Shown here one piece after another: positions 29,217 to 37,125 of a stretch of DNA of 64,000 nt. Under the pieces are notes generated by a model. The model ran no database searches. It had not been told where the DNA came from and saw only the letters and a program-made list of their open reading frames with translations. Position 1 is the stretch's first letter; each line of letters begins with the position of its first letter. The stretch lies in the NCBI GenBank assembly GCA_903944725.1, contig CAJASX010000065.1, forward strand, positions 22,431 through 86,430, in the 5' to 3' direction. This stretch comes from an uncultured beta proteobacterium (lineage in GTDB: Bacteria > Pseudomonadota > Gammaproteobacteria > Burkholderiales > Burkholderiaceae). Made by a program: the position numbers and the translations under genes.

Positions 29217-30092
29217 CTACAACACTATTTCTTTGGTTTTCTGATTGACCAAAAGAACCCCTGCCATGGTTAAGAGAATGCCAAAAATCATTAGTATTGT
29301 GAGTGGCTCATGAAAACCAATCCAAGCCATTACTGCAGTTGTTGGCGGGGTTAAATATAGCAAACTTGTTACGCGAGTTGCAGTGCCCTTGCGAATTAAT
29401 AAAAATAACAAACTCACCGAGCCAATTGAGAGGGGCACAATTGCCCAAATCAAGGCAGTGATGACCTGCCAATTCCACACCATTTTGCCAGTTTCAAATA
29501 AGGCGACAGTAATTGCAGTAAGCGCTGCTGCTACCGCAAATTGAATTAATGATCCAGCCCTTAAATCAAAGCTGGAGCAAAACTTTTTCTGATACAAGGT
29601 GCCAAGCGTAATCGACAATAGAGCACCAAAAATTAAGAGGTAACTGGCTAAAGGCAGGTGTACAAAATTGGTTTTTTCAAAGACTACAAATGCAACCCCC
29701 AAAAATCCTAATGCTAAGCCAAGCCATTGCCGTCGTGAAACATGTTCGGCAATCCATGACGACCACCAAGCCGTCAATATAGGCTGCAAGCCTACTATAA
29801 GCGCTGCTAATCCAGCGCTCATGCCAAACCGAACTGCGCACCAAACACCCAAAAGATAGCCAAATTGCAATAAGGCTCCAGCTACCCCAATATGTCCAGC
29901 CAAAGACCACTTAGGCCAAACGGGTCGCCAAATAAAACTGAGCATCCCCATTGCCAATAAAACCCCCGCAAACCGCCACAGCAAAAAGGTTGCGGGCTCA
30001 ACATAGGGCATACTCAGCCGGGCAATAATGAAACCAGTACTCCAAATCACCACAAAAATGGAGCCCATGATCGCTTCAAACGAAAAGCGCAT
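29217..30092 (-). CDS. EamA/DMT-family transporter
   Basis: A 291-aa protein with about ten transmembrane helices and two EamA repeats (first: IMGSIFVVIWSTGFIIARL to WRPVW; second beginning near ASYLLIFGALLSITLGTLYQKKF). This is the RhaT/YdcZ-like drug/metabolite exporter group. The substrate is not predictable. It stands alone on the minus strand between the peptidase and the phasin promoter region. Confidence 0.9.
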   Translation of the reverse strand: MRFSFEAIMGSIFVVIWSTGFIIARLSMPYVEPATFLLWRFAGVLLAMGMLSFIWRPVWPKWSLAGHIGVAGALLQFGYLLGVWCAVRFGMSAGLAALIVGLQPILTAWWSSWIAEHVSRRQWLGLALGFLGVAFVVFEKTNFVHLPLASYLLIFGALLSITLGTLYQKKFCSSFDLRAGSLIQFAVAAALTAITVALFETGKMVWNWQVITALIWAIVPLSIGSVSLLFLLIRKGTATRVTSLLYLTPPTTAVMAWIGFHEPLTILMIFGILLTMAGVLLVNQKTKEIVL

Positions 30093-30202
30093 CTGCCTAG
30101 TAAATCGCTACTAAGGACAAGAAAAGCAAGGCAAAAAATCGCTTTGAATCAGGGGTAAGAAACAAAATAAAAGTCATTGGCGCTATTTTAGGCTTAAATA
30201 TA

Positions 30203-30224
30203 ATTCAGCCTTTTTCTGCTGAAT
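30203..30224. repeat. Inverted repeat in the EamA-phasin intergenic region
   Basis: ATTCAGC and GCTGAAT form perfect 7-bp arms around an 8-base pyrimidine-rich loop. The 330-bp gap from 30093 to 30422 otherwise holds only the phasin promoter region. It is too far from either gene end to be an obvious terminator; an operator or a small-RNA element is possible but unsupported. Confidence 0.4.
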
Positions 30225-30299
30225 AAGGCTAATAAACCCATTGATTTCCTCACTTTTTATGTTTTTTTTGATCTACCGCAAAAAGTAAGGCATTATTTG

Positions 30300-30327
30300 T
30301 TGCATTGCATCATTTTTATTATATAAT
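30300..30327 (+). promoter_or_regulatory. Putative phasin promoter with overlapping operator candidate
   Basis: TTGCAT (30300-30305), a 16-bp spacer, then a perfect TATAAT (30322-30327). The element TGCATTGCA (30301-30309) covers the -35. Phasin genes are commonly repressed by PhaR binding TGCA-type repeats at this position, so this is a plausible PhaR site; that link is inference. Confidence 0.5.
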
Positions 30328-30422
30328 CACAAAAATAGATGTATAAAAACTAGGGCTAATAGCACAATAGACGTAAGCCATCAGCTCTTTTAATTAAAAT
30401 AAACACCACCTATGGAGAGCAC

Positions 30423-30992
30423 ATGAACCTTACACCCGAACAACTTGCAGCAGCTCAAAAAGCAAACCTAGAAACCTTGAGTGGGCTTACTGGGCAAGCC
30501 TTAAAAAGCATTGAGAAACTAGTTGAGCTCAATATGCAAATTGCTAAATCTAGCCTCACCGACAGCTTAGGCAATGCCAAAAAAGCGCTCGAAATTAAAG
30601 ATATTCAGCAATTACTGGCACATCAAGCCGAAACTGTAAAACCAATGGCTGAAAAAATTATGGCTTATAGTCGTCACTTATATGATTTAGCGCATGAGAC
30701 ACACAGCTCGTTTAGCCAGTCTGCTGAAGCAGAAATTCAAGCCAGCCAGAAAAAAATTCAATCGATGGTAGATGATTGGGCCAAAAGCGCTCCCGCAGGT
30801 TCAGAAGCCGCTGTGAATGCGATGAAACAAGCTATTGCCTCAGCAAACACTGTTTTTGAAACTAGCCAAAAAGCAGTTAAGCATGCCATCGATGTTGCCC
30901 AAAATAATTTAAACACCGCTGCAGATAGTGTTATGCAAGCTGCCGACAAAGCAGTGAAGTCAGCTAAAGGCGGCAAAGTAAGTAAGTATTGA
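30423..30992 (+). CDS. phaP: Phasin family protein (polyhydroxyalkanoate granule-associated)
   Basis: A 189-aa Phasin_2-type protein, almost wholly amphipathic alpha-helix rich in Ala, Lys, Gln and Ser, with no signal peptide. The start MNLTPEQLAAAQKANLETL and the segment LTGQALKSIEKLVELNMQ are characteristic. Phasins coat polyhydroxybutyrate granules and control their size and number. A GGAGAG ribosome site precedes the ATG and a strong intrinsic terminator follows. The family assignment is firm; it implies that the organism makes storage polymer. Confidence 0.94.
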   Translation: MNLTPEQLAAAQKANLETLSGLTGQALKSIEKLVELNMQIAKSSLTDSLGNAKKALEIKDIQQLLAHQAETVKPMAEKIMAYSRHLYDLAHETHSSFSQSAEAEIQASQKKIQSMVDDWAKSAPAGSEAAVNAMKQAIASANTVFETSQKAVKHAIDVAQNNLNTAADSVMQAADKAVKSAKGGKVSKY

Positions 30993-31022
30993 TCTTTTAT
31001 TTGCTTAGGCAAGCAACAACAT

Positions 31023-31048
31023 AAAAGCCCAGTTTTGTCTGGGCTTTT
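31023..31048. terminator. Bidirectional intrinsic terminator between phasin and lpdA
   Basis: AAAAGCCCAG, loop TTTTGT, then CTGGGCTTTT: a 10-bp stem flanked by A-rich and T-rich tracts. It serves the phasin gene (plus strand) and the aceE-aceF-lpdA operon (minus strand), whose last stop codon adjoins it. Confidence 0.9.
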
Positions 31049-31049
31049 T

Positions 31050-32852
31050 TTATTTCTTCCGCTGAGCAGGTAAATCAGTGCAAGATCCGTGTAGCACTTC
31101 CGCAGCCAAGCCAACTGTTTCGCCTAAAGTAGGGTGAGGATGAATCGTTTTACCGATATCAATTGCATCTGCGCCCAACTCAATAGCAAGACACACTTCA
31201 CCAATTAAATCGCCCGCATGCGTACCAACAATGCCGCCGCCAATAATGCGGTGGCTTGTGGCATCAAATAATAACTTGGTAAAGCCTTCATCGCGCCCAT
31301 TCGCAATTGCCCTGCCACTAGCAGCCCATGGAAATAAACCTTTTTCATAGGCAATATTTTGTGCTTTGCATTGCTCTTCAGTTAAGCCGGCCCAAGCAAC
31401 TTCAGGATCGGTATAAGCTACCGAAGGAATTTGCTTAGCATCAAAGTATGACTTTTGACCAGCCGCTACTTCAGCGGCCACATGACCCTCGTGCACCGCT
31501 TTATGTGCCAGCATGGGTTGTCCGACCAAGTCGCCAATCGCAAAAATATTGGGCACATTAGTGCGCATTTGTGCATCAACCGTAATAAAACCGCGCTCGT
31601 CAACTTGAACACCAGCTAAACCAGCTTCAATTTTCTTGCCGTTAGGCATACGCCCTACTGCCACCAATACTAAGTCGTAACTTTGCGGCGTGGCGGGAGC
31701 ATGCTCACCCTCAAACGTGACTTCAATTCCGGCTGACTTTGCCTCGGCCTTAGCAGCGCGGGTCTTGAGAAAAATATTCTCAAAACGTCCTACATTCTGT
31801 TTCTCCCAAACTTTTTCTAAATCTCGGTCTGCCCCAGCCATTAAGCCATCTAACATTTCCACAATATCAATTTTCGACCCTAATGCGCTATAGACGGTTG
31901 CCATTTCTAAGCCAATAATCCCGCCGCCAATCACCAACATGCGCTGAGGAATACTGGTGAGCTGCAAAGCACCAGTGCTATCGACAATGCGCGGATCAAC
32001 GGGTAAAAATGGTAGGTGAACTGGCTGGCTACCAACGGCAATAATGGCTTTTTGAAAACGAATCACTTCATGTTCAGCCGTTAAATCTTGCCCATTACCA
32101 CTAGTTAAATTAACTGTTACATGATTAGCATCAAGAAAGTGCCCCACTCCACGTACAACGGTCACCTTACGCGCTTTGGCCATACCAGCTAAACCGCCCG
32201 TTAGCTTACCGATCACAGATTCTTTATAAGTGCGTAATTCAGTCAGGTCAATTTCTGGTGCCCCATAACTCACACCGTGATGAGCAATGGCTTTCACTTC
32301 ATCCATCACTGCTGCCGTATGCAACAAGGCTTTTGAAGGAATGCAGCCCACATTCAAACAAACGCCACCTAAAGTAGCGTAACGCTCTACCAAAATCGTC
32401 TTCATGCCTAAATCAGCACTACGAAAAGCAGCGCTATAGCCGCCAGGACCAGCTCCCAAAACAAGCACCTCGCACTCATGGTGAACAGTACCGTTGTATT
32501 GGCTAGGCGGTGTAGCTACGGCAAAAGATGCAGATACCACTGACGATGCTGCCAACGATTGAGCAGCTGCAGGCACCGCTATTGTTGCCGCTGACGCAGT
32601 TGCAGTGGCTGCACCACTTACTTCTATCTCACCTATGACTGTGCCTTTGCCAACTTTATCGCCGAGTTTGATTGCCAAGCTAATTATTTTTCCGGCTAGC
32701 TCGGCGGGCACTTCCATCGTTGCTTTATCCGACTCTAAAACAAATAAGGGCTGTTCTTTTTCAACGATATCGCCAACCTTAACCAATACTTCTATTACTG
32801 GCACATCATCATAGTCGCCAATATCAGGCACTAATAACGCTTGCTTACTCAT
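31050..32852 (-). CDS. lpdA: Dihydrolipoamide dehydrogenase with N-terminal lipoyl domain (E3 of pyruvate dehydrogenase)
   Basis: A 600-aa fusion: residues about 1-80 are a biotinyl/lipoyl domain with the modified lysine in ESDKATMEVPAE, then an Ala-rich linker, then a flavoprotein disulfide reductase with VLGAGPGGYSAAFRSADLG, redox cysteines in GGVCLNVGCIPSK, and the C-terminal HPHPTLGE histidine-glutamate pair. It re-oxidises dihydrolipoamide with NAD. An open frame starts three bases earlier with GTG, but the ATG at 32852 has a better GAGGA spacing. It is the last gene of the operon. Confidence 0.96.
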   Translation of the reverse strand: MSKQALLVPDIGDYDDVPVIEVLVKVGDIVEKEQPLFVLESDKATMEVPAELAGKIISLAIKLGDKVGKGTVIGEIEVSGAATATASAATIAVPAAAQSLAASSVVSASFAVATPPSQYNGTVHHECEVLVLGAGPGGYSAAFRSADLGMKTILVERYATLGGVCLNVGCIPSKALLHTAAVMDEVKAIAHHGVSYGAPEIDLTELRTYKESVIGKLTGGLAGMAKARKVTVVRGVGHFLDANHVTVNLTSGNGQDLTAEHEVIRFQKAIIAVGSQPVHLPFLPVDPRIVDSTGALQLTSIPQRMLVIGGGIIGLEMATVYSALGSKIDIVEMLDGLMAGADRDLEKVWEKQNVGRFENIFLKTRAAKAEAKSAGIEVTFEGEHAPATPQSYDLVLVAVGRMPNGKKIEAGLAGVQVDERGFITVDAQMRTNVPNIFAIGDLVGQPMLAHKAVHEGHVAAEVAAGQKSYFDAKQIPSVAYTDPEVAWAGLTEEQCKAQNIAYEKGLFPWAASGRAIANGRDEGFTKLLFDATSHRIIGGGIVGTHAGDLIGEVCLAIELGADAIDIGKTIHPHPTLGETVGLAAEVLHGSCTDLPAQRKK

Positions 32853-32861
32853 CACTAATCC

Positions 32862-34205
32862 TCATAGTACTGCGCGCCGAAAATCAGCGAGCAATTGGGC
32901 TACATAGACATTAAAGCGCGTGGCCAAGGCGCCATCAATTACTCGGTGATCAGCGCTTAATGACAAAGGACAAATTAAGCGTGGAATAAATTGCTTACCA
33001 TCCCAAACGGGTTTCATGGCCGCCTTACTTACCCCCAAGATTGCCACTTCGGGAGCATTCACAATAGGTGAAAAAGCAGTGCCACCAATCCCGCCTACCG
33101 AAGAAATGGTAAAGCTTGCACCTTGCATTTGATCGGGCTTTAATTTTCCCTCTCTAGCAAGTGCTGCCAAGTCAGATGTTTCTTGAGCAATCTCAAAAAT
33201 ACCTTTTTGGTTAGCATTTTTAATTACTGGAACTACTAGACCGTTTGGCGTATCAGCTGCAAAGGCGATATGAAAAAACTTTTTCAAAACTAGATCATCA
33301 CCATCAAGCGAGCTATTAAATTCAGGATATTTTTTTAATGCGGCTACAGCAGCTTTAATTAAAAAGGCAAGCATTGTAATTTTCTTGCCATGCTTCTCAT
33401 TTTCTTTATTCGTTGAAACCCGAAATGCCTCTAAATCAGTAATATCAGCATCTTCATGATAAGTAACTGCTGGAATCATTACCCAGTTTCGGGCTAAATT
33501 AGCTGCAGAGATTTTTTTAATACGTGAAAGTGGTTGACGCTCTACTTCACCAAATTTTGTGAAATCGACTTTAGGCCAAGGTAAAAGATTGAAGTTAGCT
33601 AAACCTCCGCCAACTCCGCCGCCACTAGTAGCCCCGGTAGTTGAACTCATGACGGCTTTAATAAAAGCCTGCACATCATCTTGGGTAATCCGCCCCTTAG
33701 GACCAGAACCCTTTACCAAGGAAACTTGCACGCCTAATTCTCGCGCAAACTTACGAACTGAAGGGCTTGCATGGCTTGCCGTGGACGGCGAATCTTCGCC
33801 ACCCACCACTGTCATTGGGGTTTGGCTTGCAGGGATTTGGGCTGCTGGGCTTGTAGGGATTTGGGCTGCTGGGGTTTGGGTTGCATGGGCTGGTGGGGTT
33901 GCTGGGGTTGCTGGGGTTGCAGGAGGCTTCGCGCTAGCGGTAGCCAAGGTAACTTCGTCAAGCCCACTAGCCTCCAAAAGTAAAACCAAACCACCCTCAG
34001 AAATATTATCTCCAACTTTCACCTTGACCTCTTTTACTACGCCCGCATGCGACGAAGGCACATCCATGGTTGCTTTATCCGATTCAAGGGTAATTACAGA
34101 TTGTTCTTTTTCAATCACATCACCAGGCTTGACTAAAACTTCTATTACGGGGATATCTTGATAGTCACCGATATCGGGAACCTTAACTTCAATTAATTGG
34201 CTCAT
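32862..34205 (-). CDS. aceF: Dihydrolipoamide acetyltransferase (E2 of pyruvate dehydrogenase)
   Basis: A 447-aa E2 with a single lipoyl domain (about 1-80, lysine in ESDKATMDVPSS), a long Pro/Ala/Thr/Gln linker (about 90-140), the E3/E1-binding domain (SPSVRKFARELGVQVSLVKGS) and the CoA-dependent acyltransferase core ending with the active-site LSADHRVIDGALATRF. Many proteobacterial E2 proteins have two or three lipoyl domains; here one is in E2 and one is on E3. The linker is coded by short tandem repeats (33831-33921) that are extremely G-rich on the opposite strand. Confidence 0.96.
   Translation of the reverse strand: MSQLIEVKVPDIGDYQDIPVIEVLVKPGDVIEKEQSVITLESDKATMDVPSSHAGVVKEVKVKVGDNISEGGLVLLLEASGLDEVTLATASAKPPATPATPATPPAHATQTPAAQIPTSPAAQIPASQTPMTVVGGEDSPSTASHASPSVRKFARELGVQVSLVKGSGPKGRITQDDVQAFIKAVMSSTTGATSGGGVGGGLANFNLLPWPKVDFTKFGEVERQPLSRIKKISAANLARNWVMIPAVTYHEDADITDLEAFRVSTNKENEKHGKKITMLAFLIKAAVAALKKYPEFNSSLDGDDLVLKKFFHIAFAADTPNGLVVPVIKNANQKGIFEIAQETSDLAALAREGKLKPDQMQGASFTISSVGGIGGTAFSPIVNAPEVAILGVSKAAMKPVWDGKQFIPRLICPLSLSADHRVIDGALATRFNVYVAQLLADFRRAVL
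33831..33921. repeat. Short tandem repeats in the aceF linker, G-tract rich on the plus strand
   Basis: A 19-bp unit (AGGGATTTGGGCTGCTGGG) occurs twice with a period of 24 bp (33831 and 33855), followed by three 9-bp GGGGTTGCT/A units (33895-33921). They encode PAAQIP-type and PAT-type linker repeats. The plus strand shows eleven G3-G4 tracts separated by 3-7 bases between 33832 and 33916. Confidence 0.9.
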
Positions 34206-34234
34206 AAGAAATTTAACCGTGTATTAAAGCAACA

Positions 34235-36937
34235 TTAAACTGTTAGTGGATTAGGCTTATTGGTATCAATGCCATATTTCTGAATGGCTTCAGCAATTTT
34301 CTGGCGTTCTAATTGGCCAGTATCTGCTAACGCTTTTAAAGCTGTCAAAACAATCCAGTGGCGATCTACTTCAAAAAATTGACGTAAATTTTCACGCGTA
34401 TCAGAACGTCCGAAACCATCAGTACCTAAAACTTCATAACGCCGTCCTAGGTTTTGAATTGCCGGACGAATCTGCTCAGCAAACATGCGAATGTAATCAC
34501 TTGCTGCAATTACAGGGCCCACTGTATCCATTAAGCAAACCTCAACATGTGACAAGCTTGGCTCTGCTGCAGGATGTAATAAATTATGGCGATTGACTGA
34601 ATTCCAATTGCGCGCTAATTCAGTAAAACTAGGGCAACCCCATAAATCAGATGCAATTCCCCATTCTTTTTCTAACAACTTGGCAGCGGCTATTACTTCG
34701 CGAAAAATAGTCCCACAACCTAATAATTGCACACGTAATTTAGCATTGGCCTCACCAACACTTTGTAATTTATACATGCCCTTAATGATGTCTTGCTCGG
34801 CGCCATGCGGCATACCTGGGTGAGCATAATTTTCATTCATGAGGGTAATGTAGTAATAAACATCTTCTTGCTCAGTTAGCATGCGCCGCATGCCATCCTG
34901 AATAACTACGGCTAATTCGAAAGCGAAGGTGGGGTCATAACTGATGCAGTTAGGCACCGCCGCGCTCCACACATGACTATGCCCATCCTCGTGTTGCAAA
35001 CCCTCACCATTCAAGGTGGTTCGTCCTGCTGTGCCACCCAATAAAAAACCTCGGCTGCGCATGTCACCAGCTGCCCACGCTAAATCGCCAATTCGTTGAA
35101 AACCAAACATTGAATAAAAAATGTAGAAAGGCAGCATCGGTACGCCATGCGTTGAATACGAGGTGGCGGCAGCAATCCAATCGCACATTCCCCCGGCTTC
35201 ATTAATGCCTTCTTGCAAAATTTGACCGTTTTTATCTTCTTTATAAAACATTAACTGATCATGATCTTCAGGCGTATATTGCTGACCCAATTGATTCCAA
35301 ATTCCAAGTTGCCTAAACATCCCCTCCATACCAAAAGTGCGGGATTCATCGGGCACAATTGGCACTACACGCTTGCCTAAAATTTTGTCGCGAATCACAA
35401 TGTTTAGCAGTCGTACAAATGCCATCGTGGTAGAAATCTCGCGCCCCTCACTGGTAGCCTCTAAAAGTGGTGTAAAAGTTTCAAGCGCAGGCACTGGCAA
35501 ACTTTCTGCCTTAGTGCGCCGTTGAGGTAAATATCCGCCAAGTTCATGCCGACGCGCCCGCATATATTCCAACTCAGGGCTGCCATCCGCAAATTTAACC
35601 AAAGGAATATCCTCCAATTGATCATCACTTACTGGAATTTCAAAGCGATCGCGAAAACGACGTACGTCTTCAGGATTCATTTTCTTAGCTTGGTGGGCAA
35701 TATTCATGCCCTCACCAGAACCACCCATGCCATAACCTTTAATGGTATGAGCCAAAATTACTGTTGGCTGATTTTCATGATGTATCGCCTCATAATAAGC
35801 AGCATAAACTTTATGCGGATCATGACCACCGCGATTCAAATTCCAAATATCATCGTCGCTCCAATCGGCCACTAGCGCTCTTAATTCTGGCGTGTTAAAT
35901 ACAATTTCACGAACATAGGCGCCATGCTTAGACTTCATAGTTTGGTAATGACCGTCAACAATTTCACCCAAACGTTGCATCAAAATACCTTTTTTATCGC
36001 GTGCAAAAAGAGCATCCCAATGCCCGCCCCACACTACTTTAATCACATTCCAGCCTGCCCCGCGAAATTCACTTTCAAGTTCTTGAATAATTTTGCCGTT
36101 GCCGCGTACTGGCCCGTCTAGTCGCTGTAAGTTACAGTTCACTACAAAAATAAGGTTATCGAGCTTTTCTCTGCCCGCCATTCCAATCGCGCCAAGTGAT
36201 TCTGGTTCATCGGTTTCGCCGTCACCCAAAAAAGCCCAGACCTTACGACCTTTGGTTATTGCAAAGCCGCGATCTTCTAAATACTTCATAAAACGCGCTT
36301 GATAAATTGCCATAATTGGGCCAAGGCCCATCGAGACAGTTGGAAATTGCCAGAAATCAGGCATCAACCAAGGGTGGGGGTAGCTAGAAATTCCTTTGCC
36401 ACCAACCTCTTGGCGGAAAAGATCTAACTGGCTAGCCTCAAGTCTACCCAGCATGTAAGCCCGCGCATATACGCCGGGAGCAGAATGTCCCTGGACAAAA
36501 ATGAGGTCTCCGCCATGCTGTTCAGATGGTGCATGCCAAAAATGATTAAAGCCCACATCATATAAAGTAGCCGCCGACTGAAAAGAAGAAATATGGCCGC
36601 CTACATTGGTATCTTTATTAGCCCGCAAGACCATCGCCATTGCGTTCCAGCGCGTGAATGAACGAATACGATGTTCGATGTTTTGATCGCCTGGCAAACG
36701 AACCTGTAGCGCAACTGGGATAGTATTAATATAAGGCGTCTCAGCATGAAAAGCCTGACTTACTCCGCTTACGCGTGCATGTGAAATTTGTTGATCAATT
36801 AAAAAAGCAGCACGCTCTGCGCCTTCTGTGCGAATTACACCATCTAGCGCTTGCAACCACTCTTGAGTTTCAGCAGGATCTTCATCTTTAGAATTGGCAA
36901 CAGGTTGCCCTAATATTTGCTCTGGTACTGCTGCCAT
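34235..36937 (-). CDS. aceE: Pyruvate dehydrogenase E1 component (homodimeric)
   Basis: A 900-aa thiamine diphosphate enzyme that decarboxylates pyruvate and acetylates the E2 lipoyl group. Seen: GGHISSFQSAATLYDVGFNHFW, the ThDP-binding FLGDGETDEPESLGA followed by NCNLQRLDGPVRGNGKI, and PVIPDE-type C-terminal regions such as VVPIVPDESRTFGMEG and ILGTDGFGRSDTRENLRQFF. The length matches the AceE family. A GGAGAA site precedes the ATG. It is the first gene of the aceE-aceF-lpdA operon and divergent from a sensor kinase. Confidence 0.97.
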   Translation of the reverse strand: MAAVPEQILGQPVANSKDEDPAETQEWLQALDGVIRTEGAERAAFLIDQQISHARVSGVSQAFHAETPYINTIPVALQVRLPGDQNIEHRIRSFTRWNAMAMVLRANKDTNVGGHISSFQSAATLYDVGFNHFWHAPSEQHGGDLIFVQGHSAPGVYARAYMLGRLEASQLDLFRQEVGGKGISSYPHPWLMPDFWQFPTVSMGLGPIMAIYQARFMKYLEDRGFAITKGRKVWAFLGDGETDEPESLGAIGMAGREKLDNLIFVVNCNLQRLDGPVRGNGKIIQELESEFRGAGWNVIKVVWGGHWDALFARDKKGILMQRLGEIVDGHYQTMKSKHGAYVREIVFNTPELRALVADWSDDDIWNLNRGGHDPHKVYAAYYEAIHHENQPTVILAHTIKGYGMGGSGEGMNIAHQAKKMNPEDVRRFRDRFEIPVSDDQLEDIPLVKFADGSPELEYMRARRHELGGYLPQRRTKAESLPVPALETFTPLLEATSEGREISTTMAFVRLLNIVIRDKILGKRVVPIVPDESRTFGMEGMFRQLGIWNQLGQQYTPEDHDQLMFYKEDKNGQILQEGINEAGGMCDWIAAATSYSTHGVPMLPFYIFYSMFGFQRIGDLAWAAGDMRSRGFLLGGTAGRTTLNGEGLQHEDGHSHVWSAAVPNCISYDPTFAFELAVVIQDGMRRMLTEQEDVYYYITLMNENYAHPGMPHGAEQDIIKGMYKLQSVGEANAKLRVQLLGCGTIFREVIAAAKLLEKEWGIASDLWGCPSFTELARNWNSVNRHNLLHPAAEPSLSHVEVCLMDTVGPVIAASDYIRMFAEQIRPAIQNLGRRYEVLGTDGFGRSDTRENLRQFFEVDRHWIVLTALKALADTGQLERQKIAEAIQKYGIDTNKPNPLTV

Positions 36938-37024
36938 GTTTGTTCTCCATAAAGATATGTGGTGATCTTGAACTTCACCTTATGGCTATGATTTTAAGAA
37001 TAGAAAGTTATATTGACAAGAAAT

Positions 37025-37061
37025 ATTCCACATAATGATAGTATTTATCATAATATGGAAT
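37025..37061. promoter_or_regulatory. 37-bp near-palindrome between aceE and the sensor kinase
   Basis: Arms 37025-37040 and 37046-37061 match as inverted repeats at 14 of 16 positions around the 5-base centre GTATT. It lies 88 bp before aceE and 65 bp before the divergent kinase, in very A+T-rich DNA. It could be the operator of a dimeric regulator controlling one or both promoters; no known consensus (such as PdhR) was recognised. Confidence 0.6.
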
Positions 37062-37125
37062 TATATTGCACTGCAAATAAACTTAAGATTAGGGCAGAAT
37101 AAGGGTAATTCCTAAAAGACACCCA

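Noticed and set aside
33559-34161. 200-codon plus-strand open frame rich in Ala/Gly/Trp repeats
   Set aside because: It is the antisense of aceF; its repeats mirror the linker repeats, and aceF has complete conserved domains.
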